A stretch of 64,000 nucleotides of DNA from assembly GCA_035048495.1 (NCBI GenBank), contig CM068553.1, positions 24,615,190 to 24,679,189 of the forward strand, in the 5' to 3' direction. The position numbers were made by a program, and so were the translations under genes. Within the stretch, counting starts at the first letter, position 1; every line of letters begins with the position of its first letter. Origin of the DNA: Euptelea pleiosperma. Taxonomy: Eukaryota; Streptophyta; Magnoliopsida; Ranunculales; Eupteleaceae. The notes under the pieces were generated by a model that saw only the letters and a program-made list of their open reading frames with translations, was not told the DNA's origin and did not search any database. Positions 61,901 through 64,000 of the stretch are shown in pieces.

Positions 61901-63681
61901 AACCTGTCGTTGCCAGATCCAGCGCAGAGGCAGAATTTATGGCAATGGCTCATGGCTTGTGCGAGATGCTCTGGTTGAAAATGTTGGTGGCTGAGCTTGA
62001 TTTTCTAGTCGTACGGTCAGTGAGCTTGTATTGTGACAACAAGGCTACCATCAGTATTGCTCATAACCCTGTACAGCATGATCGGGCCAAGCACATTGAA
62101 GTGGATCGTCACTTCATTAGGGAGGAAGATTGTATCTGGAGAAGTCTGTACTCCATTTGTGAAGACCGATGAGCAAGTAGCGGATGTCTTCACCAAAGGA
62201 GTTCCCAGTTAGCAACTTCACAGATGTTTATGCAAGTTGGGCATGCGAGATATATATGCACCAACTTAAGTGGGAGTGTTATCAGATACGTATGTTATAC
62301 GTATACATCGTATTTGTCGTATTATGTAAATACCCCTTGGTGTGAGGGGTATACTTGTCTTTTGTTTGTGATCTTGATATAAATAAGATTTATGGAGTCA
62401 TTGTGAAATACACATGACATCCTTCTTCCACTTCTCTCGCTTTATCTCTTTCTCTCTTTAACAGTTCAACCTAAACCTAACCCTGACCCTACTTTAGCAA
62501 TTCAACTGAACCAAGATAGTGACATCAATAAAAGTTACAAGGAATACAGGAACAGTAGCCATTGGATTATTTCAGGCAGCATATAAGCAAGAAATAACAT
62601 TTTAACTTATACGTAATGCAATGACAATTATGACCTTGACATGGCATTTATTATCTCAAATATCTAGCATCCATTATGATCCACCTGCTTTCATGATTAA
62701 CTCATGCAAGATTTCCTCCTACACTTACTACCTTAGAGTCCTATCTATGAGATATAGCAGTTTCTGTTCAGTATCTGACTTCATCATCTTCGTCTATACC
62801 TTTTCCCAAATGTTTGGGGTCGCAAATATGAATCCTATTTCATCGTTCGACTCTGTTAGAGCTACATCTTCTGTCTAAATTAGCAATCATGATTCATGAA
62901 TGATGGCTATGGGTTCAAAATCCAGCCCGTGTAGTGTCTTTATTTACACTGCATCGGTGGTCCCAAGCCCGGATAAAGGAGGAGGATTACATCAAGTCAA
63001 CAGCCGGTTTAAAAATCATGACAAATCCCTTCGCAGTATCCAACTCCAGATATTGTAAATCCACACAGAGATATATTCATAAACACAAATAGCCATATTG
63101 ATAAGAAGATAGCGCAAACCTGAGTATCCACGCCATTACATAAAGAAACTACTGAACCCATCCTTCCTGAAGCAAACATCCCCAAAACCAATCTGACAGA
63201 TCTCAATATTGGCAAAACAGAACTTTCACTGGCATTCTCAAGGCTGCAAATTAGTTTAGGAAAACCTAATTCAGTTCAACAAACTCCAAGAGCATTAGCA
63301 GCATAGCCTTCAGTACAAATATGGCTTAGCTTACAAGCAAAATTTGCTTAAAAGTTAAAAGACAAGCAACTTCAATAGAGTCCATTGTTCATACAAGATG
63401 TCCAGCTTGGAGGTTAAAAAAATATTTTTTTTGTCAAAATAAGAATATTTTCAAAATGTGCGAGTAGTATAGGGTTGAACTTTATAAAACGAAATAACAG
63501 GCCAATGTACTGCCACAAAATAGTTGAATTTCAATCCTCATATTGTTCCTTACCTGTCGACAAGATCAGCAAAAATACATCTGATAGATGCACCAGAAAA
63601 GAAGGCAGGAGTGCCACGTAGCTGAACTCCATTTTCAATGGCACAGTAAGGAATTGACAACAGAGAATCTAGACAGAGCCA
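10716..63681 (-). CDS. TARBP1: TARBP1/Trm3-like SpoU tRNA 2'-O-methyltransferase, internal part (15 exons)
   Basis: Homologues (human TARBP1, yeast Trm3, Arabidopsis At4g17610) 2'-O-methylate G18 in the D-loop of tRNAs; a large helical-repeat N-terminal region precedes a C-terminal SPOUT domain. Exons read in order: 63681-63554, 63243-63120, 58754-58590, 57806-57659, 57514-57414, 47478-47317, 44688-44641, 44521-44414, 37160-37086, 30286-30236, 29920-29774, 29667-29537, 11303-11216, 11095-11036, 10968-10716. All introns are GT-AG, all 14 junctions keep phase, and there is no stop in 1789 nt (596 codons plus one base). Diagnostic stretches are [53 protein letters not shown] and [19 protein letters not shown]. 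The catalytic SAM-binding domain is not in the window; it must follow below position 1, so the next intron is longer than 10.7 kb. Identification rests on recalled family sequence; the gene model itself is read directly. Confidence 0.82.
11036..11095 (-). CDS. TARBP1-like exon w14
   Basis: 60 bp, 20 codons, [20 protein letters not shown]; acceptor ctattgaag, donor AAT|gtaagc. An acceptor six bases further in (after tctgag) would also keep the frame. Confidence 0.75.
11216..11303 (-). CDS. TARBP1-like exon w13
   Basis: 88 bp, acceptor ttctttcag, donor GAG|gtcaga. Its first base completes the Arg codon from w12, 18.2 kb away. It encodes [20 protein letters not shown] to FTARDE. Confidence 0.8.
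11304..12861. other. Intron sequence, left of the long LINE
   Basis: No gene found. There is a short AAAAG-type simple repeat at about 12150-12180. Around 12720-12860 a TATA box (ctataaatagggg, about 12806) with downstream ctcactactcaccc looks like an LTR remnant, without partner or borders. Confidence 0.35.
12862..13350 (+). pseudogene. LINE ORF2: endonuclease end and linker
   Basis: The fragment covers the end of the AP-endonuclease domain ([20 protein letters not shown], the SDH motif being the catalytic His region) and the linker with [17 protein letters not shown] at 13348 interrupts; the same protein continues as [20 protein letters not shown] after it. Confidence 0.85.
13498..15228 (+). 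CDS. LINE ORF2: reverse transcriptase
   Basis: 576 codons. It starts in the RT fingers ([40 protein letters not shown]), then [59 protein letters not shown] and the catalytic [12 protein letters not shown], then the thumb ([16 protein letters not shown]) and connection. The frame shifts near 15140-15220, where RISFW loses register. The Met is simply the first available after upstream stops. Confidence 0.9.
   Translation: MVEFYFNLYTEVVPFRHSLEGLQFDQISRGDRERMEKPISEDEVVNVLSVLAHDKAPGPYGFTIAFYKECWEFIGVDFMKMVMEFQEEGFWGFPANSTFIAMIPKITGAEDISDYRPVSLVGSAYKIIAKVLALRFREVMATVISPNQGAFVRGRQIIDGVLIANECIASRMKSRQPGLVCKIDMEKAYDHVNWGFLDYILGRMGFGARWRKWIWKCISSASFSILVNGSPAGYFRSSRGLRQGDPLSPFLFIVVVEALSRLLSKAVSLGEMEGFAIASRVPNISHLQFADDTLIFLAPESSQVRFLKGTLACFEAVSRLRVNLNKRKMFGVGEVEDLEGLANILKYRIDNFPTTYLGLPLGVAYRSKELWRPVVDSFGRRLASWKARYLSKGGRLVLIKSSLSSLPIYYMSLLLIPNSILLNLDKIMRDFLWDGNSENHKFHLVRWERVCQAKDIGGLGIKHLRSMNFALLGNWLWRFGEETTSLWRIVMAGKYGVDSFGWKSLVVRSPYGCSVWRGILKVSKEFDKGVRFEVGAGDRISFWRISGVVINPFGKTIRICSPFRKGKGGLFSIAFR
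15215..15832 (+). pseudogene. LINE ORF2: C-terminal zf-RVT part
   Basis: 205 codons in the shifted frame: [37 protein letters not shown], the zinc-binding [20 protein letters not shown], then [17 protein letters not shown]. Natural end of ORF2 is the TGA at about 15830, followed by the 3' UTR. Confidence 0.88.
15991..16449. other. Unassigned intron DNA
   Basis: AT-rich, no reading frame or recognised repeat. Confidence 0.3.
16450..17530 (+). repeat. LTR relic with about 190-bp tandem repeat and TATA box
   Basis: Two diverged copies of a unit beginning ttgcgtattctcc at about 16625 and 16818, each containing cctaaaattggccttca and gtgtcacctcga; the second carries roughly 55 extra bases. Downstream, ctataaatagaggtcc (about 17350) is a TATA box followed by a CT-rich start region. 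This layout fits the U3/R part of a large LTR, probably gypsy-type. No second LTR found. Confidence 0.5.
17770..18658 (+). pseudogene. LINE ORF2 C-terminal remnant
   Basis: Three frames together (17770-18075, 18110-18406, 18446-18658) give the ORF2 end: [40 protein letters not shown], and [24 protein letters not shown] at 18073, a shift near 18105 and a TAA at 18404 separate them. Confidence 0.85.
17787..18828 (+). mobile_element. 5'-truncated LINE inside copia E
   Basis: LINE ORF2 C-terminal third. It has a 9-bp target duplication TTCTTCTAG at 17778-17786 and 18829-18837, poly(A) duplicated together with tgataatttatacttat, and the family hairpin AGGTCACCTCGACCT at 18716-18730. It encodes [18 protein letters not shown] and [16 protein letters not shown]. 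Confidence 0.9.
19267..20393 (+). mobile_element. Solo LTR inserted in copia E
   Basis: About 1.13 kb flanked by the 5-bp direct repeat ATACC (19262-19266 and 20394-20398). It has a TATA box (ctataaatac, about 19594) and, near its end, cccccctctagg after ttcacaa, a signature I associate with the 3' ends of some long plant copia LTRs. It splits the RT reading of copia E. Internal duplications (about 19860 and 19980: ctttgttt-gtagttga) are present. Confidence 0.65.
20596..20949 (+). mobile_element. hAT-like MITE, copy 1
   Basis: 354 bp, ends CAAGGTTTAAAATTTCG and CGAAATTTTAAACCATG form terminal inverted repeats, flanked by a perfect 8-bp duplication AGTATGCC (20588-20595 and 20950-20957). Interior is rich in gaaac/ttccg units. 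Inserted in the RT of copia E. A second copy in opposite orientation is at 60682-60997. Confidence 0.88.
21682..22548. mobile_element. GC-ended hAT-like non-autonomous element
   Basis: Ends carry tcaaggt...ggcgc repeats and multiple gcgcgcctgag/aggcgc units. Near-identical 8-bp flanks agtaagag (21674-21681) and gataagag (22549-22556) sit exactly where the copia RNase H reading resumes. The interior minus strand (22277-22014) encodes an acidic fragment with [17 protein letters not shown] and [20 protein letters not shown], possibly the end of a hAT transposase. Confidence 0.65.
22721..23403. other. Intron DNA
   Basis: No gene or named repeat. A G-run with tracts of 3-14 G lies at 22812-22835. 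Confidence 0.3.
23404..23565 (-). repeat. 3' LTR of copia B
   Basis: 162 bp, reads TGTTATCATATACG ... GAATTCA on the minus strand, next to the polypurine tract (complement of ctccccctcaag). It is shorter than its partner by a missing GA/CT-rich block. Confidence 0.88.
23573..24403 (-). pseudogene. Copia B RT end and RNase H
   Basis: 276 codons: RT C-terminal ([27 protein letters not shown]-type), then RNase H ([20 protein letters not shown], with the second motif Asp present but W replaced, [27 protein letters not shown]) to [10 protein letters not shown], the natural end. The opening Met is arbitrary; upstream RT is in 24273-24566. Confidence 0.88.
24273..24566 (-). pseudogene. Copia B RT catalytic segment
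   Basis: It carries the RT active site [20 protein letters not shown] and the following [20 protein letters not shown], then loses frame near 24360. Neighbouring 24567-24800 holds the earlier RT part (KQSPRA-like) in interrupted frame. Confidence 0.85.
24804..25793 (-). pseudogene. Copia B integrase C-terminus and RT N-terminus
   Basis: 329 codons: integrase tail ([60 protein letters not shown]), a variable Ser/Pro linker, then RT start ([60 protein letters not shown]). It ends at a TAG at 24803. Confidence 0.88.
25998..26674 (-). pseudogene. Copia B integrase N-terminal and core start
   Basis: Two overlapping frames. 26168-26674 gives [20 protein letters not shown] and the His/Cys domain [20 protein letters not shown] ... 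CETCELSKH. 25998-26189 gives [20 protein letters not shown] (catalytic Asp) and VLRSD (second Asp). The remaining core with the catalytic Glu is scattered at 25800-25990. Confidence 0.82.
26760..28092 (-). pseudogene. Copia B gag and protease (broken)
   Basis: Gag pieces at 27556-28092, 27551-27799 ([20 protein letters not shown]), 27182-27487 ([20 protein letters not shown]) and 26896-27438, with a zinc-knuckle remnant [20 protein letters not shown] near 27060. The protease motif [11 protein letters not shown] is near 26770 with its Trp changed to a stop codon. Confidence 0.82.
28646..28849 (-). repeat. 5' LTR of copia B
   Basis: 204 bp. Same ends as the 3' LTR but with an extra agaagagagaag-type stretch and a tcattgtgac direct repeat. 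No clear 5-bp target duplication flanks the pair. Confidence 0.88.
28850..29536. other. Intron DNA next to exon w12
   Basis: AT-rich, no recognised feature. Confidence 0.3.
29537..29667 (-). CDS. TARBP1-like exon w12
   Basis: 131 bp, acceptor tcttttgcag, donor GAG|gtacaa, ending in phase 2. It encodes [20 protein letters not shown] and onward to EKNSDCV plus two bases of an Arg codon. The following intron, 18.2 kb, is the longest fully contained one. Confidence 0.83.
29774..29920 (-). CDS. TARBP1-like exon w11
   Basis: 147 bp, phase 0 to 0, acceptor tcaaatgcag, donor CAG|gtgagc. It encodes [20 protein letters not shown] and onward to [11 protein letters not shown], helical-repeat sequence conserved in the family. 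Confidence 0.85.
30236..30286 (-). CDS. TARBP1-like exon w10
   Basis: 51 bp, 17 codons, [17 protein letters not shown]; acceptor ctttgacag, donor CAG|gtaaat. The intron before it (6.8 kb) carries the Helitron-like and Mutator-type elements. Confidence 0.82.
30452..33453 (-). mobile_element. Helitron-like non-autonomous element
   Basis: Read on the minus strand it starts TCTATATAATAAGG (33453) after a host A and ends CACCCACTAG (30452) before a host T, with no target duplication, matching Helitron rules (5'-TC, 3'-CTRR, A|T insertion). A short GTGGG/CCCAC hairpin directly precedes the CTAG end. No Rep/helicase code. The interior is a mosaic: a TIR-like motif cagtggcgaagccag (complement, about 31150-31168), poly(A)/poly(C) tracts at 31284-31350, an AACGG-rich MITE-like stretch and GA repeats at 33070-33180. 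Confidence 0.5.
31697..32065. repeat. MITE-like AACGG-rich element inside the Helitron-like unit
   Basis: Left end caagggttaaaagg and right end gttttaaaccatg form an imperfect inverted repeat resembling the MITE at 20596, with inner inverted matches (cattataacgg / ccgttatattc). No matching 8-bp duplication found. Confidence 0.4.
33454..34810. other. Intron DNA
   Basis: No gene. A CT-rich microsatellite lies at 33748-33786. Otherwise unremarkable. Confidence 0.3.
34811..34984. repeat. 87-bp tandem duplication
   Basis: Two copies, 34811-34897 and 34898-34984, each running from tgttgcaaattgaatattcc to a ttacaaggttatta end, with few differences. Confidence 0.85.
34990..35200 (-). mobile_element. 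Very short LINE 3' end
   Basis: Poly(T) at 34997-35015 then gataagtat (complement of the LINE tail ATACTTATC) and the family hairpin at 35068-35082. Only 3' UTR is present; the right border is approximate. Confidence 0.65.
35213..36550. mobile_element. Mutator-type non-autonomous element with long TIRs
   Basis: Inverted ends of about 100 bp (35213-35310 and 36453-36550) both start GGGTAATTTAGTAAA and share CCCCCTGATCTTTC-type and ATCCCGTC blocks. They are flanked by a perfect 9-bp duplication AAAAGAAAA (35204-35212 and 36551-36559). Length 1338 bp. Long TIRs and 9-bp duplication are the Mutator-like signature. No transposase; interior has only short frames and a GA repeat at 36291-36306. Confidence 0.9.
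36560..37085. other. Intron DNA 3' of exon w9
   Basis: A minus-strand open frame (36994-36644) has no family resemblance and is not needed for the phase of the gene model. Nothing else recognised. Confidence 0.3.
37086..37160 (-). CDS. TARBP1-like exon w9
   Basis: 75 bp, phase 0 to 0, acceptor ttccatgtag, donor TTG|gtgagc. It encodes [20 protein letters not shown] then RFPSL. A longer open frame overlaps in another register, but only this frame joins in phase to w8 and w10 and matches the family. Confidence 0.83.
37551..37767 (+). repeat. Copia 5' LTR with primer binding site
   Basis: It resembles LTRs of B and D: tATTATCATATGCG start, ggggtatacttgtctttg, a TATA box tataaataag (about 37648), gacatcct and CT-rich end. 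The primer binding site tggtatcagagc is at 37771-37782. The first base pair of the LTR is TA instead of TG. Confidence 0.75.
37783..41180 (+). other. Long CT-rich leader-like region downstream of the LTR
   Basis: About 3.4 kb with strong CT bias, repeated gatctcc/atcggac units (38400-38600) and open frames at 39027-39704 and 39717-40400 rich in Ser/Pro/Cys/His with no recognisable domain. Two polypyrimidine-cag acceptor-like sites (ctcttgcagg about 38010, cttttgcagg about 41102) flank it. It may be an oversized leader of copia F, a LARD-like non-autonomous unit, or captured sequence. Confidence 0.4.
41190..44080 (+). mobile_element. Copia relic F
   Basis: Decayed pieces in order: end of gag with Gly/Ser-rich tract and a zinc knuckle ([14 protein letters not shown], about 41393), protease [14 protein letters not shown] (about 41680), integrase His/Cys domain [15 protein letters not shown] (42053), an SINE-like insertion (42287-42430) replacing the integrase core, integrase tail [20 protein letters not shown] (42505), RT with WVNDIIIPG for YVDDIIITG (about 43340), and RNase H traces up to about 44060. 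No 3' LTR. The LTR at 37551 may be its 5' end. Confidence 0.75.
42287..42430 (-). mobile_element. SINE tail inside copia F
   Basis: It shares with 46209-46350 the blocks ttaaacaacca, agatcgacc, gttgggg-type gaaaggcgaaacaactatgtata, gtcgtcggatcaacacaac and gggaacacac. It lacks the tRNA-like head. Confidence 0.65.
44414..44521 (-). CDS. TARBP1-like exon w8
   Basis: 108 bp, phase 0 to 0, acceptor gttttcatag, donor TAT|gtaagg. It encodes [20 protein letters not shown] then [16 protein letters not shown], another conserved block. Only 119 bp separate it from exon w7; a 7.3-kb intron with copia relic F follows. Confidence 0.83.
44641..44688 (-). CDS. TARBP1-like exon w7
   Basis: 48 bp, 16 codons, [16 protein letters not shown]; acceptor attcctacag, donor GGG|gtgagt. 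It is too short to stand out as an open frame but is fixed by its splice sites and by in-frame joins on both sides. Confidence 0.8.
44689..45409. other. Intron DNA 5' of exon w7
   Basis: AT-rich; no gene or recognised repeat. Confidence 0.3.
45418..45881. mobile_element. hAT-type MITE with perfect 8-bp duplication
   Basis: 464 bp. Ends CAGTGTTTTTA and TAAAAGCACTG form inverted repeats; flanks are CATGAAAT at 45410-45417 and 45882-45889. Subterminal regions are full of aggcg/cgcct and gcctcacgc units. CAGTG ends with 8-bp duplications are classic for hAT elements. Confidence 0.9.
46209..46480 (-). mobile_element. tRNA-derived SINE plus partial second tail
   Basis: On the minus strand 46400-46356 reads a tRNA-like head ATGGTTTCAGAGCC ... 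GGGTTCAAGTCTC, the last being a pol III B box (GGTTCAAGTCT) with an A-box-like TGGTTTCAGAGCC upstream. Body follows to about 46209. A second truncated body (46403-46480: aacaaccatttatccc, gtcgtcgggtcaacacaac) is joined to its head side. Confidence 0.65.
46612..46702 (-). mobile_element. RTE-type LINE 3' fragment
   Basis: gccttatcccaactat followed by gggatcggcaacacgaatcc is the complement of the widespread plant RTE/SINE 3' end. Confidence 0.5.
47317..47478 (-). CDS. TARBP1-like exon w6
   Basis: 162 bp, phase 0 to 0, acceptor ctctttttag, donor GTG|gtatgg. It encodes [20 protein letters not shown] and onward to [10 protein letters not shown]. The reading continues in frame into exon w7 ([16 protein letters not shown]). 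Confidence 0.85.
47757..47925 (+). mobile_element. RTE-type LINE 3' fragment with ORF end
   Basis: It reads [20 protein letters not shown] then [20 protein letters not shown] and the 3' tail ccctaaatagttgggacaag with ggataatgatgc, the C-terminal end and tail of plant RTE elements. Confidence 0.6.
47926..48753. other. Intron DNA
   Basis: No recognised gene or repeat. Confidence 0.3.
48762..49317. mobile_element. hAT-like MITE (CAAGGAAATAAATTTC ends)
   Basis: 556 bp with terminal inverted repeats CAAGGAAATAAATTTC, flanked by GTCCCTAC (48754-48761) and GTCCCTTC (49318-49325), an 8-bp duplication with one change. The interior is full of gaaatattt/aaatatttc units. A 3'-half copy in the opposite orientation is at 58862-59095. 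Confidence 0.85.
49504..49940. mobile_element. GATCCG-rich MITE-like insertion
   Basis: It starts tagggctggcaatggatcgg, a motif I know from plant MITE ends. Two flanks dense in gatccg/cggatc enclose an AT-rich core (49675-49790). The right end lacks a clear copy of the left terminus, so borders are approximate. Confidence 0.5.
50070..51031 (-). pseudogene. LINE ORF2 RT remnant
   Basis: Frames 51031-50483 (RT palm with [30 protein letters not shown]), 50496-50296 ([20 protein letters not shown]) and 50348-50070 ([20 protein letters not shown]) follow one another with two frameshifts. The catalytic Asp pair is intact but the protein is truncated at both ends. Confidence 0.85.
51207..51444. repeat. 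Left part of an interrupted LTR-like relic
   Basis: The stretch begins gtgggggtaaattacgttacc at the LINE junction and contains a TATA-like ctcttatatagg at 51421. It is cut by copia C at 51445 and resumes at 55509. Confidence 0.35.
51445..51739 (+). repeat. 5' LTR of copia C
   Basis: 295 bp, TGTTGG...TACAACA, with a (TA)n run near 51576-51588. Confidence 0.9.
52119..53080 (+). pseudogene. Copia C integrase
   Basis: Frames 52119-52883 and 52886-53080: [20 protein letters not shown], His/Cys domain [20 protein letters not shown] ... [10 protein letters not shown] (first Cys now Arg), core [17 protein letters not shown] (catalytic Asp changed to Asn) and ILRSDNGG, then a shift. [20 protein letters not shown] follows. 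The loss of the first catalytic Asp is visible. Confidence 0.85.
53640..54194 (+). pseudogene. Copia C reverse transcriptase, first part
   Basis: 184 codons: [84 protein letters not shown] at 54192-54194 stops it just before the active site [13 protein letters not shown] (54211-54246), which is intact after the stop. Confidence 0.88.
54501..55076 (+). pseudogene. Copia C RNase H
   Basis: 191 codons: [20 protein letters not shown], then RNase [60 protein letters not shown]. It ends at TAG 55074-55076; the last 30 or so codons continue in frame up to [10 protein letters not shown] before the polypurine tract. Confidence 0.88.
55183..55503 (+). repeat. 3' LTR of copia C
   Basis: 321 bp. It has scattered differences from the 5' LTR and an extra gaatagtg-containing duplication (about 55275-55310); the final CA is TA. 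Confidence 0.9.
55509..56500 (+). mobile_element. Gypsy-type relic with Transposase_28-like segment
   Basis: LTR-like sequence with a TATA box (ttataaatggggc, about 56097) is followed by atggcctcgtcttctg (56218). Beyond it, broken frames read [16 protein letters not shown] and [20 protein letters not shown] then [13 protein letters not shown]. This resembles the plant 'putative gypsy type transposon' domain (PF04195 type: FPLHPF...NFYGLAPAQLTPN). Ends abruptly at about 56490. Confidence 0.5.
56501..57413. other. Intron DNA with TA microsatellite
   Basis: A (TA)n run is at 56598-56618. Otherwise no recognised gene or repeat. Confidence 0.4.
57414..57514 (-). CDS. TARBP1-like exon w5
   Basis: 101 bp, acceptor tatgtaacag, donor GAA|gtaagc. 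Its first two bases complete a Val codon with exon w4. It encodes an acidic segment, [20 protein letters not shown] to PDPELTE. The next intron is 9.9 kb and contains copia C, a LINE and several MITEs. Confidence 0.82.
57659..57806 (-). CDS. TARBP1-like exon w4
   Basis: 148 bp, acceptor tttcctgcag, donor CTG|gtactg, ending in phase 1. It encodes [20 protein letters not shown] then [20 protein letters not shown], one of the most conserved blocks of plant TARBP1-like proteins and the strongest single clue to the gene's identity. Confidence 0.85.
57935..58024. repeat. 45-bp tandem duplication followed by GA repeat
   Basis: Two copies starting gagaaagagaca at 57935 and 57980, each ending tttcataattta. 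A (GA)n microsatellite follows at 58034-58056. Confidence 0.85.
58590..58754 (-). CDS. TARBP1-like exon w3
   Basis: 165 bp, phase 0 to 0, acceptor tctgtgcag, donor TGG|gtgagt. It encodes [20 protein letters not shown] and onward to GPLKW. The intron before it (4.4 kb) holds copia relic D and a truncated MITE. Confidence 0.8.
58862..59095. mobile_element. Truncated copy of the CAAGGAAATAAATTTC MITE
   Basis: It begins caaggaaataaatttcagtt and follows, on the opposite strand, the right half of the element at 48762-49317 (ggtttatttcgacca, gtggaaataatacattttt, cataatatacaaccatatg) to about 59095, where the match ends. The other half is missing. Confidence 0.8.
59495..60055 (+). pseudogene. Copia D integrase C-terminal half
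   Basis: Integrase from the catalytic-Glu region ([20 protein letters not shown]) through [20 protein letters not shown] and [20 protein letters not shown]. The first codons (before about 59524) are unrelated flank, and the leading Met is not a copia start. Confidence 0.85.
60473..61452 (+). pseudogene. Copia D reverse transcriptase split by a MITE
   Basis: 60473-60680: [52 protein letters not shown]. After the MITE, 60998-61276: [40 protein letters not shown]. After a frameshift, up to 61452: [20 protein letters not shown], with the active site intact, to LGIEVARSS and a TAA. Confidence 0.87.
60682..60997 (-). mobile_element. hAT-like MITE, copy 2
   Basis: 316 bp. Ends catggtttaaaatttc and gaaattttaaaccttg; closely similar to the element at 20596-20949 but inverted. 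Flanks cccgtacc and cctgtagc fit an 8-bp duplication with two changes, and the copia RT codons resume exactly across it. Confidence 0.85.
61555..62172 (+). pseudogene. Copia D RT end and RNase H
   Basis: 61555-61770: [35 protein letters not shown], then a TAG. 61783-62172: [61 protein letters not shown] shift near 62130 leaves the final part to 62266 in another frame ([23 protein letters not shown]). Confidence 0.87.
62277..62504 (+). repeat. 3' LTR of copia D
   Basis: 228 bp, TGTTATC...ATTCA, containing ggggtatacttgtctt and a TATA-like atataaataag, shared with LTRs of B and 37551-37767. Confidence 0.85.
62770..62995 (-). mobile_element. RTE/SINE-type 3' fragment
   Basis: ccttttcccaaatgtttggggtcgcaaatatgaatcc (about 62800-62836) is the complement of the RTE 3' end. 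Nearby cccaagcccggataaaggag (about 62962) is another phrase common in dispersed plant repeats. Confidence 0.45.
63120..63243 (-). CDS. TARBP1-like exon w2
   Basis: 124 bp. The acceptor is taatttgcag and the donor is CAG|gtttgc. The first base completes the Ser codon split by the 310-bp intron upstream. It encodes [20 protein letters not shown] and onward to NGVDTQ; amphipathic, helical-repeat-like. Confidence 0.75.
63554..63681 (-). CDS. TARBP1-like exon w1
   Basis: 128 bp, first exon of the gene visible here. It begins in phase 0 after ttgattcag and ends AG|gtaagg in phase 2. It encodes [18 protein letters not shown] and onward to ADLVDS, of the helical-repeat region. Earlier exons lie beyond the window. 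Confidence 0.75.
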
Positions 63682-63944
63682 CTGAATCAAGAATAATATA
63701 AGTGTTAGTTCTCTTTAAAAAAATAGATTATTGAGAATTAAATAATAAGTGAACAATTTGTTCACAAAAAATACTCAATAAAAAAAACAAAATATCTGTG
63801 ATGTTAACCAAACAAAATATGAAGACATTATGCATGGAAGACTGGTGTGCAATAAACAACAAGCTTCCGAACAGTACAGCAATAGGTGTTAAGAGCAAAT
63901 ACAGCATTAGCATTCATGAAAATATAGGAGTAGCCCAATAGATG

Positions 63945-64000
63945 ATTAATGGCGGAAAATCAATTGAGATAGTTTGGTCGTGTACAACGAAGACCTATGA
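63945..64000 (+). mobile_element. RTE-type LINE fragment at window edge
   Basis: ttgagatagtttggtcgtgtacaacgaagacctatg reads LR*FGRVQRRPM, the conserved LRWFGHVQRRP block before the end of plant RTE proteins, with the Trp codon changed to a stop. Continues beyond the window. Confidence 0.55.

Larger units (their letters stand above)
59524..62504 (+). mobile_element. Copia relic D, 5'-truncated, with 3' LTR
   Basis: It starts abruptly inside integrase (SKEF ... [20 protein letters not shown]) and continues through RT and RNase H to a polypurine tract and the 3' LTR 62277-62504 (TGTTATCAGATACG ... GCAATTCA). It is the same family as B. Stops occur at about 60440, 61450, 61540 and 61770, with frameshifts near 61260 and 62130. 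A 316-bp MITE sits in the RT at 60682. Lies antisense to the host gene. Confidence 0.88.

Noticed and set aside
1..64000. CRISPR arrays, bacterial defence islands, phage or organelle DNA
   Set aside because: No regularly spaced repeats, no operons or Shine-Dalgarno-led genes. The dominant signals are spliced plant exons and eukaryotic retroelements.

Overview
The window is nuclear DNA of a flowering plant. It shows plant Ty1-copia and LINE retrotransposons, hAT/Mutator-type MITEs, AT-rich introns with GT-AG borders, and a host gene whose plant homologue I recognise (At4g17610, the SpoU-family TARBP1/Trm3-like tRNA 2'-O-methyltransferase). Very long repeat-filled introns would suit an early-diverging eudicot such as a lotus- or protea-type genome, but the species cannot be fixed from sequence alone. 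There are no prokaryote-style operons, CRISPR arrays or recognisable rRNA/tRNA genes.

One host gene spans nearly everything. It lies on the minus strand. Fifteen coding exons between 63681 (5' side) and 10716 (3' side) join in phase into about 596 codons of the helical-repeat middle part of the protein. The N-terminal exons lie beyond 64000 and the catalytic SpoU/SPOUT domain lies below position 1. Coding sequence in the window is about 1.8 kb; nearly all the rest is intron, and the long introns hold most of the repeats.

Layout: 1-5778, copia element A (+). 5779-7157, degraded DNA with a hAT-like trace. 7172-9481, 5'-truncated LINE (-). 9633-10389, LINE tail (+) split by another LINE tail (-). 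10716-11303, three gene exons. 12862-15990, long LINE (+). 16450-17530, LTR relic with a tandem repeat. 17560-22720, copia relic E (+) interrupted by a LINE, a solo LTR and two MITEs. 23404-28849, copia element B (-) with both LTRs. 29537-30286, three exons. 30452-33453, Helitron-like element. 35213-36550, Mutator-type element with about 100-bp terminal inverted repeats. 37086-37160, exon. 37551-41180, copia LTR plus a long CT-rich leader-like stretch. 41190-44080, copia relic F. 44414-44688, two exons. 45418-45881, hAT MITE. 46209-46480, SINE. 47317-47478, exon. 48762-49317, hAT-like MITE. 49379-51206, LINE (-) carrying a GATCCG-rich MITE. 51445-55503, copia element C (+) inserted in an LTR/gypsy-like relic. 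57414-58754, three exons. 59524-62504, copia relic D (+) carrying a MITE. 63120-63681, two exons.

The main interest is structural. An apparently intact housekeeping gene tolerates introns of up to 18 kb. Several precisely bounded non-autonomous DNA elements carry 8- or 9-bp target duplications, two of them the same MITE in opposite orientation inside reverse-transcriptase regions of two copia relics. All LINE copies whose 3' UTR can be read share a small hairpin near the 3' end. I found no convincing new molecular system.
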